Shown here: positions 46,206 to 56,336 of the stretch, one piece after another
Numbering within the stretch: position 1 is the first letter of the stretch
How the letters are laid out: the number at the start of each line of letters is the position of its first letter
DNA from: Chinchilla lanigera
Lineage: Eukaryota > Chordata > Mammalia > Rodentia > Chinchillidae
Reading direction: 5' to 3'
Assembly: GCF_000276665.1 (NCBI RefSeq)
Contig: NW_004955447.1
Location: forward strand, 12,317,024-12,381,023
Length of the DNA stretch: 64,000 nucleotides
The notes under the pieces: generated by a model
Told to the model about the DNA's origin: nothing
What the model saw: only the letters and a program-made list of their open reading frames with translations
Database searches by the model: none
Position numbers and translations under genes: made by a program

Positions 46206-46375
46206 TTCTAGATGAGTAGTTTCCTAACCTGACTGATAATTGGAATCCTCCACAGAGGATTATCAAAAGAGCTCCTTGGAGATCCTGCTACAGCAGACCA
46301 GGGAGAGGTCAAGGGAATATTGTAAATTCCCCAGGTAATTCTTATAATTAATTAGTGTTAGGGCTATGGCTCCAA
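46206..46375. mobile_element. MER20-like hAT DNA transposon fossil
   Basis: agtttcctaacctgactgat, then attggaatcctccac near the left end, and gtaaattccccaggtaattc near the right end, follow the palindromic layout of the MER20/MER3 group. The internal part is diverged. No transposase is expected. Confidence 0.55.
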
Positions 46376-46899
46376 CGAGCTTCTGTAACATATTAGAAGC
46401 AGAAAAATGTAGGCACTGAATATATTTTGATTCTATATCCCATTAACTGATTACCAAAATCTTTTAAAAATTCTCAAAAATGCCAACCAAGGCTAATTTT
46501 CAGTATTCCTCCCTCTTCCAGGATAAAAATGAATCTGATGAAGAGAATATTTTGCAGGTGCATTGGATTAAATTCTTCCCTTTCTCTACTCCTGCTTCAA
46601 AATTCATCCTGAACTACAGCTTACTGAAAGCCTGCACGCGGACTGTCTGCTTTCTGTGTAACATGGACCAGGATGTCAGGAGAATTATGTTCTGCCCTCT
46701 TTTTTTGTTCCTGCCTTGCATGGAACTGCACACACCTGCCGCCAGCTTGGAACCCTGCTCTCTTCAAGACCAATGGTTGCTTAACTGGACATCTACTGAT
46801 GCAAGCCCAGCAAGACCGCAATCACTCTGTTCTCCCAGATAAGCAGCCTCCACTTTAAAAGGCTAGACAAGTTGAGTACCATCATTATAGACAGCTTGG
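46376..46899. other. Non-coding stretch, no gene recognised
   Basis: A 120-codon plus frame (46480-46842) is open, but its sequence matches no family I know. Its composition is close to that of the LTR-like block that follows, so it may be part of the same degraded element. Confidence 0.45.
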
Positions 46900-47460
46900 T
46901 TAGATCAGAATCAATATACAGTCAGAGGGGGATGGGCCCTCCAGGAAGTCAACAAAAAATAAATAAATAGATAAAGACATCAGAATTGTGATTGAAGGAG
47001 CTTCTGAAGGAGGGCAGGCCTCAGATGAAGATGCAATGGCCAGGCCTCCCGAAGGGGTGGTTGGAAACTTGGAATTATACTGTCATTAGACCATGAGGAT
47101 GAGGAAGTCCAGATAGGCATCAGATACTCAGGTGCATGACCAGAGCATCTGGACCCATCCCTTCCTCAAAATGCCTTTGCTCTTTCCATGTAGCCCTGCT
47201 ATGTGACTTGTTTCCCTGTTGGAACAATACCACCTAAGCAGCTATACTTGTAATCCTACAGTTTGACTGCAACTTGACTCATGCTGTGCCCCCTTTGTGA
47301 CTTTGCTGTATAAATCACTTCTGACAAAGCTTCAGTGGCCATTAGTGACCGCTCCTGAAAATCCAGAAACTATCCTTATTTCCAGTAAAACCTTCCTAAC
47401 TTCGTTTGGTTGGCGATTTCATTCCTCAGTGTTGTAGGACCAAAAACTTGGCGCATTTCA
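46900..47460 (+). mobile_element. Possible endogenous retrovirus LTR
   Basis: The layout is LTR-like: a G/C-richer upstream block, a TATA box (gctgtataaatcac; tataaat at 47309-47315), then a pyrimidine/AT-rich segment ending gttggcgatttcattcctca. Directly downstream, acttggcgcatttcacc has six bases of a lysine-type primer site, which may be coincidence. No duplication or gag-like frame was found. Alternative: unrelated promoter-like sequence. Confidence 0.4.
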
Positions 47461-47589
47461 CCTCTAACGGATTGGGCATTCTATGTCTGTGTCATCACAC
47501 CAAAAACACAATAACCATAAAAGCCATTGTGAAGTGCTGCTAAGTACATGGCTTGTATCACTTTCTTTCTTCTTCTAAAAAGTGTATTA

Positions 47590-47660
47590 TTTGTTTGCTT
47601 TTTTATTTTAAGGAGAAAAAATAAAAGTAACAATAAAACACTTTCAAAACAGGTTAGTAG
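47590..47660 (-). mobile_element. L1 3'-end scrap (tentative)
   Basis: ttttttattttaaggagaaa followed by aataaaagtaacaataaaac resembles the tail-proximal part of the L1 at 47889 (ttttttaagagggaaaaaaa, then caaaataac). It is short and low complexity. Confidence 0.3.
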
Positions 47661-48339
47661 GACAGCTACAATAATCAATACATTTATAATAATTTCTACT
47701 TTCCATCTCAACCTTTGCATCTGAATAAGATTTAAACTATTACAGGTATAATTTTCGTTCATGATTTAGCAGTATAGCTTGGCACATTTTAAATTTATAT
47801 AAATTAACAAAAGTAATAGCAGCTAATGCTTGTTGGCACCTTTTAATTTACAGGTCTTTCTTCCAAGAAGATGAGGGTATTGTTTCATTTTTAATTTTTT
47901 TAATTTTTTATTTTTTTAAGAGGGAAAAAAACAAAATAACAAAAACAAAGACAAAAACAAAACAACACAGAAACTATAAAAGCAATACAGAATTTCAAAT
48001 CAAGATGATAGGAAATCAACAATTGTTGTTGTATTACTTATTGTTATCTTCAGAGAAGTTACTCAGATTACCAGATATAGATATGCAAGATCGATCAAAC
48101 AATTAAACATCAACTGTTCCTTTCAATAAACCAATAGAAATTAGTAGTATAAATATCTTAGCTATGTTGTGCATGTGTCTGTCTATGATATATACATATT
48201 TTTTTCCCTTCCTTCTTTCTATCTTTTCTTTTCCCCTCATCCCAGTTATTCCTTCCTATTAAGCAGTTTCTTGCTTTTTCACAATATCTATTGTATCTTT
48301 CAGTTTTATTTACTCTCTCAGGTTCTTACACTAGGGAGA

Positions 48340-48720
48340 CATCTTGGTTACTTTTCTCTCATTGCTGAGACAAAATACCTGCCACCCAGAATTAAGGAAG
48401 GAAAGTTTTATTTAGCTTACAGTGTGTGGAGGTTTCAGTCTGTACTTGCATGGCTCCAAGGTAGAGTTGCACAAGGCAGAGGGCAACAGTTCATGGAGGA
48501 GGAAGATAGCAAAAGCCACAAGAGCAAAAGGGAGGAATGTGGCAAGCAGCCTCTTTCCCTGCCTTACACTGTAATGCAAACTACGCACCCCCCAGAGCAG
48601 GTATAGCACTCACACCCATAATCCCAAGATTAGACTATGGATCAATCAAAAATCTAGAGCAAAAGCCTGCCCCATGACTTCATGAGGATTTGGGGGGACA
48701 TGCAGACATAAATCATAACA
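48340..48720 (-). mobile_element. MaLR LTR inserted in L1, 5-bp duplication
   Basis: On the minus strand it begins tgttatgatttatgtctgca and reaches a polyadenylation signal in gtaagctaaataaaactttc before ending near gtaaccaagatg. The length is about 380 bp. ggaga flanks it at 48335-48339 and 48721-48725, the 5-bp duplication expected for ERVL-MaLR. The first two bases at its left end (ca) would be TG if unmutated. It inserted after the L1. Confidence 0.78.
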
Positions 48721-48727
48721 GGAGACA

Positions 48728-49305
48728 ATGTATTGCTTACACATGCAGTTGTGATTTATTTCATTTATGAGTATGGTCTCTACTTGCATCCATTTACCTA
48801 TAAAAATCTCAAGTTTATCTTTCTTTATAGCTGAATAATACTCCATTGTATAAAAATACACTTTCCTTATCCACTCCTCAGTTGATAGGCATTTGGGTTG
48901 CTTCCAGAATTTTGTAATGACAAATTGTGCTGCTATAAACATGGGTGCACATATATCACTGTGGTATGATATTTTTAATTCTTCTGGGAAAATACCCAGG
49001 TGGGAATAGCTACACCCTCTAATCCTAGTTTTTTGAGGAATCTCCACATTGATTTCCAAAGTGGTTGCTCCAGTCTACATTTCCACCACAGTGGAGAAGT
49101 GTTCCTTTCTCCCCACAGCCTCTCCAGCATTTGTTGTTGGTTTCTTGATGATAGCCATTCTTACTGGGGTGAGATGAAATCTCAGTGTTGTTTTAATTTG
49201 CATCTCTCACATGATCAATGTTGAACATTTTTTCATGTATTTAATTGCCACTTCTTCATCTGAGAAGTGTGTATTCATCTCAGATGCCCATTTTTGGATT
49301 GGGTC
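48728..49305 (-). pseudogene. L1 ORF2 C-terminal remnant
   Basis: The minus frames show FYTMEYYSAIKKDKLEIFIG, APMFIAAQFVITKFWKQPKC, and MREMQIKTTLRFHLTPVRMA-type segments, all from the ORF2p C-terminal region after the reverse transcriptase. Frameshifts separate them. The remnant runs to the inversion breakpoint. Confidence 0.82.
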
Positions 49306-49795
49306 TTGGAAATTAAATTATACCATCCTAAACAACCAATGGGTCAGGGATGAACTAAAGGAAGAAATTAAACAATACCTACAACTAAATGAGAATGCAG
49401 AAATAACATACTGGAACCTATGGGACAGAATGAAAGCAGTCCTATGAGGGAAAATTATAGCAGTGAACTCTCACATCAGGAAACCAGGACGAGCACAAAT
49501 AAACAATCTAATGTTACAACTCAAGCTTCTAGACAAAGAAGAGTAAGACACAGCCAAAGCCCATACAATGAACAAAATTATAAAGATCAGAGCAGAAATT
49601 AACACAGTGGAAACCAAGAAAGCAATACAAAGAATTAATGAATCGAAGAGTTGGTTCTTTGAGAAAATAAAATTGACAGAGCCTTAGCCAACCTTATCAA
49701 AAAAGGAAAGGAAAGACACAGATTCATGTCTTGCAGAGTGATAAGGGTGAAATCACTACAGATCCTGTGGATATTCAGAAGATCACCAACTTCTT
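49306..49795 (+). pseudogene. Inverted L1 ORF2 internal segment
   Basis: The plus frames read LNNQWVRDELKEEIKQYLQL, YWNLWDRMKAVL, INNLMLQLKLLDKEE, then IKIRAEINTVETKKAIQRIN and ESKSWFFEKIKLTEP. This is the ORF2p region between endonuclease and reverse transcriptase. The orientation is opposite to the adjoining ORF2 C-terminus, and the reverse-transcriptase core between them is missing. Confidence 0.85.
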
Positions 49796-49808
49796 GTATT
49801 ACTTTCAT

Positions 49809-51305
49809 GACTGAAGGTGCAATCGATCCCTTGAGATTATGGTATTTTTTTCTTCAGAGAATATGGTACAATAAACAATATATTTACCTAAAAATTTCCT
49901 TATTATTGTCTCTGATTTGTCTCTGGGGCAGTCCCCAGAGTTATACAATTTTATCCCCAGTATGACTTTTTTGCAACTCCTGAAGGGTAATGGAGCACCA
50001 TGAAACATGAATAGCTTGACGATTAACTGCTAGCCAGCTAGACATATAATCAAAGAAATTGTTCCTAAGGAACATTCTAAATGACTTTCATTAGAATTAA
50101 TGCAAATATAAACTCCATTATAAGACCATTATTTAAATAAAATGTACATATCCAAATTACAGAATAAAATCATGAAGAAAATCAGTATAACTTTAATACT
50201 AATTTTATCACACATACTTAATTTAGGAATTACAAATTATTCATATAAACAAGAATGTTTATCAAACAGAGGTTTTGTCTTTATATTCTACTGAATCACA
50301 GGAAGGTGTACTATAACAGAAATAACATGTCACTTTTTCTTTGCCCACTTTAGTGATGAAGCAGGGTAGATGGGAAGCAAACGTCTCTGCATTATTTGCC
50401 TGTAAATCTTTCCTCCTCCACTCCACATCGGTGTCTTGGATGAGAAGGCTCTGACTGGTTTTTTTTTTAAGTAACTGAGCTCCCAATTCACATTCCTTAT
50501 GATCAATTCCACTTGACTATTTCATGCTTTAAATTGTTTTTTTATCTGCATTTTAGCAAAAATTGTACTCATTCTTTTTACAGAACTACAACTCTCTCAT
50601 TTAATAATTTAACAATAGCTTTTTTATCTATTGAGTACATGATATCTGCCAAGTACACTGTTACAATTTTGAGCGTTACTTTTTAACATCTAAAAATATG
50701 TAGGAAATGTATTTTGTGGATTAAATGGGTGAGTACACAGGGATGAAGATGGTGCAATTCCCAACAGTAGAATTATTGGATCATGGGGTATATGGCTTCT
50801 GAATTTTGCAGTTTTTTATTTTAAATAATTTTAAAAAGACAAAGGGAGTTGTCTATTCACTTTCTTCTTTCTGCAACCTGATATTGGAATTGATGATTCT
50901 GAAAGGGATCTGGGTTTGTCCTTCCATTATATTTTGGTCTTTAGGAAAAATAGTTGAGCAATTGCAGTAGATTAAGGTTTGACAGCTATTGGGTTGTGTA
51001 TCTCCAGTATTAAAAGAAAATATGGACTTAAAACCCATCTATGTCTTGCTCTGCATCTAAATCATTGTGTGCTTGAGTCTTTGGTGTTTTAGCATGTCAG
51101 TGTGCTGATTTTCTATCTTTCTATCCAGGATTTGAAACTTTATGAAGTGTTGTAGGGCAACAATGATATAATGGCACCTCCACTGGTTTTAAAGCAAGAT
51201 ATAAAAGCAGATGAAAGAACCCAGGGATAGGACATTTTAAAAATTACCTTGAGAAATATATTCATCTGCTCACAATCCTTACTAGATATGAATGAGGGTA
51301 CGTCC
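49809..51305. other. Non-coding stretch; possible old L1 scrap near 50.77 kb
   Basis: No gene was seen. agtagaattattggatcatg at about 50766-50785 echoes the reversed old-L1 3' sequence ('gtagaattgctgggtcat'), too short to assign. Confidence 0.45.
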
Positions 51306-51425
51306 TTTTTTTTTTTTCTTGAGATAAGGACTTCATCTCTAGTTCAGGCTGGCCTTGAATATGCACTGATTTTCCTGCCTCAGTCTCCTGAGCGTATTAC
51401 AGGCATGCACCACCATGCCTGGAGC
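51306..51425 (-). mobile_element. B1 SINE (no internal duplication)
   Basis: A reversed A tail (T-run at 51306-51317) is followed by gagataaggacttcatctct, gttcaggctggccttgaata, tcctgcctcagtctcctgag and acaggcatgcaccaccatgc. Only one 'caggctg' unit is present, so it is the proto-B1 or shorter form. Confidence 0.85.
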
Positions 51426-54004
51426 TGCGGTTCTTATTTTTGAACAGCAGTTACACTATTTTTCAGTGTGCTATTTGGTTACGAGGAATCTGACATCTCT
51501 CTTATCATTTTTTGATTACCACATCAAGAGAATGCATTTCATAATGTAATGACCATTTGGTCTTCTTCATGTGAAAGTTGACATTTTTGGTTATTTATCT
51601 TAGCTTATTATTAACTTGGAATATTTGCTTTAGTTCTTGTTATCATTAATATTTATCTTTGAGCTTGAGTCATCTTTTGAATATAAAGGAAGATTTCTCA
51701 AAGAGTAAAATAAAACAGAGATGATAGAAATAGAGAAAGAGACATGTTTCAGATGAGAAGAGGATCAAAAGATGTGGGGAGGAACAGCTAGGGAGGGGAA
51801 GGGATGGAGGAAGAATTGTCCTGTCTTGTACCAGCTCCCCGGGGCAATGTTACCACAGTACTGCAGATATACTTCTGATACGTGGTTTTAAAACATTAAA
51901 GCAGCACCTAAAGACTGCAAAAGTCTAAAGTGAATGCTGTGTGAGAGCTCCAATAAGCCACCATTCCAAACCGCATGCATGGGGTGTACATTACTAGCCT
52001 TTGTGTTTAAAAAGTTTCTCTGGAGACATCTTTGTCTCTTTGTATTTTAAGATGCAGGAGCCCAAGATGTGACTATAGGTCTAAGAAAGCTTCATGGTTT
52101 TCACTCGAAGACCTCACTGTTCTGTGGAGAGTACTAGGTAACCTTAAATACTAGTAAACTGGAAAGAAAATTATTTTTACTGTAAGTTGAACTTAAAAAG
52201 GAATTCTATGGCAAGTTTCTGAATCTACATAGAAAGACTGATAATTTCAATGGTCATTGTGAATAAAGGCAGGTCAGTGTATTATCCAGTTGTAATATCT
52301 GTGTGTAGGTAAATGTGTGTGGTACTAATAAAAAAGAAAAACTGAAAAAAAAAATCCATGAAGATAGTATTTTCGGAGGAACTTGTTTCAAACTGAGCAA
52401 AGAGATTATTACATGTTTATGTATTTTAATCTGTCTTCTAAGTCTCCACTTATCTTTGGTCCTTTCCTTGTGAGGCCCGCGGAGAGGAAAGGAAAATGCT
52501 TTGGTGCCGCACGTTCAGAGTCTGAGTGAGGCCGACAGAGAGACCTGGCCGAGGAACACCGAGCCTTCAGAGGAGTTGCGGGCATCTAGTTAGGAAAGTT
52601 CAAAGAGATTAAACAATGTATTCTCAAAAATCATGCCGAAGTTAAAATAAATTGAAGTCATTGTCAAGGTCATAATGTTCTGCTGTTTTCAGAGATCCGC
52701 AATCTAGTGTTTGTGTATTTTTGATACCCATTGTAAGAACGCTTTGATGCACTGGGGCTGTAACGCTGAACTTCAAATGGAGTTCAAGTCACGCCACCTG
52801 TTGTAGCAAGCAGGTCTCACCTGAGCAGGGAGCGCTTTCATTTCGGCTCAATTACCCGGAAAGGAGGAAGGACGCTGAGGTCTTAGCTGGCCTGTGTTTG
52901 TGCAACCTCGTGCTTTGATCTTCACAACAAAGCCATCAAAGGAAGAAGAGGGCAAAGAGATAGGGCAGAAGGGAGTCGAAAAGAAACTTTAGAAGACATC
53001 TATAAAGTTCTCTCAGCCCTTCAAGGCCCCATAAATTCATGATGTCCCAGTAAAAAATGGAGCAGGGCCTTTTAGCTCTTAGAACAAACTCTCTGTGACA
53101 GTGTAACAAACTGATTCTGGCACAAACCATATTCATATTCATTTATTTTTTCTAATTCAATTTGTTGTTTTAAGTATTTATTAAAATATATGTTTGTTTG
53201 TTTGCTTTTCTAGGCTGCCCAGGTTGCTTCCAAATTGGACAAACACCAAAACTTAAAATGTATTTATATCAAAACTTTGACCTGAAAATACTGTTCTCAT
53301 GGATTCCTTTCCTGCTGGAGAAGCAGGAATCAAAGTGTGACAACTCCAAAGAGAGGCCATTCATGCTGGGAAACACCGAACTGATTAATGAAGAGTTCCC
53401 GTGCTACCTTGAGATACTACTCCTAAGTTTAAATCACGGAAAGTCTAGTTCTTGCTATAAGAACTGAGTCAAATTTTCTTATGCACATAGATGTGTAAAG
53501 ATAGTGCAAGGAAATTTTAATAATTACTATAATCTGAATGACAGTTTGGTGAAATGTTTTTACAAAATCTGAATCAATTGATCCCCAGTGGGTTTGGCAT
53601 GTTTTACTCCAAGTCTCTTCACAATTCAGGAAATCTTATTCATTCCTTAATAAAATGTGAAGGAGGAGATACGTATCATTCACTTGTGAATGTGACATTG
53701 GGAGCAATATTGGCAATTTGATTGAGCACTTAGGAAGGACACTTTGAATAATATTGATGGACTCGGGGTGTAGCCTATTTACTTACTCCATAGAATAATT
53801 GTCAAGATGATACAGGTAAGAGAGCTGGGGCAGGAAAACATAGCTAGGCACATCCATTGGCATAGCAAGGCGACTTGATAACAAAGAGCTAGGTCTCCTA
53901 AAGATCAGAGCCTGTGTGAAGTCCCAGCTCTCTTAGAATCACTCTGCAAGACGGGAATAAAATAGGTTTTAATTGTGTAACACTGTGAAAGATGCTTTGG
54001 AGCA
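51426..54004. other. Non-coding stretch, no gene recognised
   Basis: A patch at about 52470-52590 is richer in G and C (gaggcccgcggagagg, gtgccgcacgttcag, cctggccgagg). A MIR-like phrase near 52915-52945 (gatcttcacaacaaagccat) is weak. At 53198-53467 an 89-codon frame begins next to an acceptor-like ttgcttttctag, with no recognisable protein. Confidence 0.45.
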
Positions 54005-54143
54005 GCTGGGCATGGTGGCGCATGCCTGTATCCACAGTATTTCGGAAGCTGAGGCAGGAGGATCACAGGGAGTTGAAGAACAACCTGGGCTACATAGTGA
54101 GACCCTGTCTCAAAAAAATCGCAGCAAAACAAAACAAAAGAAA
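54005..54143 (+). mobile_element. B1 SINE (no internal duplication)
   Basis: Starts gctgggcatggtggcgcatg, has aagctgaggcaggaggatca and ctacatagtgagaccctgtc, then an A-rich tail with aaaacaaaacaaaagaaaat. Approximate flanking copies (gctttggagc and gactctggagc) suggest retroposition. It is a proto-B1-type copy without the 29-bp repeat. Confidence 0.88.
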
Positions 54144-54464
54144 ATGACTCTGGAGCCTGAGAGAAACACAAGAACACAAGGTACGTCTAAGTCTGACCCA
54201 GAGACATCAAAGAGGGAAGGAGGCTGGTGGATGTGTATTAGACGCTGTGCATTTTAAGGAAGGCTCACAAAGTACGCAGAACTCAAGTCAGTGTTTGCAT
54301 TCAAAAGATGCTTATGTCTCTCAGAGATCTTTGACCTTAGGATCCCAGCCACAGTGAGTCCTCAGCCTCCAGAAGCCCAAGAAGCAGGGCCTCCATGGAG
54401 CCAGGCTCAGACTGCAGACTGTGAAGTAGGAAGTCAGCAACACAGTGAAAAGAGGAGATGACAA

Positions 54465-54930
54465 GTTAAAAGTTTTAATACAATATTCACCAATTTTAAT
54501 GATCGGGCCAAGACCCTCACAGAATCAGACCAGACCTTCTGACACGAGAGGAGTCTTTATTGGGGGGAGCGACATGGCAGGCTGCCTAGCGGACAAGGAC
54601 AGCCCCAGGCTGAGCAAAGTGTGGGGTTTTTAAGCTATTTTCCTGGGAGGGTGTCCACAGGACAAAACATTTTGGGGGGAGGTGTCCAGGGGCCAGAACA
54701 GCCTGAGTGGGGTGGGTTGTTTGTCAGAGTTGAGCATCTGGTTCTGCCAAGGCAGATGAGGACAGGGTTGGCTTTTGTCGAAGGGAACTGGAGGGTAACA
54801 GGTGAAGAGGAAGGAGTTTTTATTATTGAGCGTTTAAGTCCCCCATGTGGGGGGTTGCCTTATGACTTATCAAATAATTCTGTTTCATATAGAAGATAAT
54901 CACTGAGAATTATGTTATGCCCCAGTTTTC
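54465..54930 (-). mobile_element. Endogenous retrovirus LTR
   Basis: Read on the minus strand it has a TATA-like element (cttaaaaacccc, 54634-54623), a G/C-rich transcript start region (ctcagcctggggctgtcc), and a polyadenylation signal, AATAAA, at 54561-54556 in ccccaataaagactcctctc. A U5-like tail follows, to about 54499 (tgtgagggtcttggcccgat). This order of promoter, R and signal is that of a solo LTR. The ends and the class are not certain; no duplication was confirmed. Confidence 0.6.
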
Positions 54931-55041
54931 AAAATAAAGAATCAGAGGTGTAGAAAGCTGTAATGATTTGGTACAGGCTGTGAGCTTTTTGGTGGAGTGA
55001 GAGCAGGTTTAAGGCAGGTCTAACTTCCAAACCTGTTGAAT

Positions 55042-55057
55042 TTCTTTCTTACTTTTT

Positions 55058-55128
<71 letters not shown>

Positions 55129-55274
55129 GTTTTTGTTGAGACAGGATCTCTCTATGAAGTTTAGGCTGACCTTGAGTTCAACTTTATAGCCCAGGCTTGT
55201 TTCAAACTTGCAAAGATCCTCCTGCCTCAGCCTCCCAAGTGCTGGGATTACAGGCATGCACCACCACACCCTGC
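55042..55274 (-). mobile_element. B1 SINE with expanded tail and flanking duplication
   Basis: The reversed B1 body (55136-55274) has gagacaggatctctctatga, two 'aggct' units (internal duplication), cctcccaagtgctgggatta and caggcatgcaccaccacacc. Its A tail has evolved into (CTTT)n. aaacctgttgaat (55029-55041) and aaacctgtttaat (55275-55287) flank it with one mismatch. Confidence 0.92.
55059..55128. repeat. Tetranucleotide microsatellite (CTTT)n
   Basis: Seventy bases form about 17.5 uninterrupted copies. It lies in the tail of the B1, a usual source for such repeats. The minus-strand frame over it reads a KKER-type repeat and is not a protein. Confidence 0.97.
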
Positions 55275-55850
55275 AAACCTGTTTAATGTCTAAAATCAAA
55301 TGCTTAAAAGACAGTACAAAAACAAGCACATAGACATATCGACAGTGGAAAGAAAAGATTTATAACTACAGAGAAAACTTGCAACTGTATTCTATTCCCC
55401 TATTTTCAGGGTCAACATGTTTCAGAGAAAGTCTCTAAAAATATTTTAGAAGTTTATGAATTGTAAAGACATTAAAGTTTTAAGCTAGTTATGTAGTAAC
55501 ATGGATCTCTGGAGCTTTTATGGAAAAGCTGGAAATAACAGAAAAACTGTCCAAAACACTTTTTTAGGCTCATTTATTCTTTCTAATTTATAAAGTGAGC
55601 AGATGACTTTGGATCAGATAATAATACATAGTTATTAGAAGTCTTGCTCATTCTTTTTCTAAAAGCAGTACCCGTGTAGAACAATCTCTTTCCAATCCTT
55701 CAGTGAGACCTTGGATGTCTGAGTTTTGAATAATTGTACTTAAGTAAAATCATATTACATATAACCTTGTGCAGGGAAATTTAGAATTAAGAAAAAATTA
55801 CATGAAATAAGAAAATAGACATGCAAGAAATTAAAACATTACATGGCAGA

Positions 55851-55912
55851 GGAAAGGGGAGAGCAGAAAGGGAGGGGGAGGAGAGGGAGGGGAGGGGGAG
55901 GGGAGGGGGAGA
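55851..55912 (+). repeat. G-rich (GGGGA)n-like tract
   Basis: From about 55869 the plus strand has at least seven runs of three to five G separated by one to four bases (gggaggggg, gagggagggg, agggggagggg). This satisfies the simple pattern for a G-quadruplex on the plus strand. It may be a simple repeat of purely mutational origin. Confidence 0.9.
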
Positions 55913-56267
55913 GGACAGACAGATATCACCTTTCCTTCACCATCTTGCTTTATACAGGCTCCAGCCCACTGGAAGGTACCAATCCACACAGAAATTAATC
56001 CTACTCGTCACAGACATGAAGAGTATGTTTAAATTTTTTGTGTGCTGAGCAACTGCTTATGTTCAAATGAGCAAACCTCAGCCTCTTGGTGTATGATATG
56101 GTAACATCTAGCAAAAGCAAGCATTAGATATTAGTGTCCAGTGATTTCCCAAGTGTCAGGAAAAACCATAAGAGCATAGATCTAAGTGGCCCTTATATAA
56201 TATTTCAGAAATTAGCATCTTAAGAGAACCAAGCAGAGTTTCTGTGAGCTAACCATTAAGAGGGGTG

Positions 56268-56336
56268 CAGGTGAGTGGTTGTGGCTCAGGATATTTTGTA
56301 AGTGAAGTCAAGATGAAGGTTATGTGTTCAACCTTC
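56268..56336 (+). mobile_element. Very old ID-like SINE (tentative)
   Basis: gtggttgtggctcagga resembles an ID A box, and aagatgaaggttatgtgttc followed by aacc resembles its B-box half. Divergence is high and no tail is visible. Confidence 0.35.

Larger units (their letters stand above)
47889..49795 (-). mobile_element. L1 with 5' inversion (twin priming), LTR inserted
   Basis: The 3' part is in minus orientation: reversed tail and 3' UTR (47889-48334), then ORF2 C-terminal sequence (48728-49305). At about 49305 the orientation flips, and 49306-49795 reads ORF2 sense sequence on the plus strand from a more upstream part of the gene. This arrangement is produced by twin priming during L1 insertion. 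Flanks gtattgtttcat (47877-47888) and gtattactttcat (49796-49808) are a likely imperfect duplication. A MaLR LTR interrupts the 3' UTR at 48340-48720. Confidence 0.82.

Noticed and set aside
48169..48606. 145-codon plus-strand frame
   Set aside because: It covers L1 3' UTR and a MaLR LTR in antisense, with low-complexity Ser/Phe runs; chance frame.
53186..53467. Acceptor-like polypyrimidine-ctag followed by an 89-codon frame, considered as an exon
   Set aside because: No recognisable protein, no matching donor with a sensible frame, and the tract is a TTTG low-complexity run.
55009..55329. Minus frame with KKER repeats
   Set aside because: Translation of the (CTTT)n microsatellite and the B1 body.
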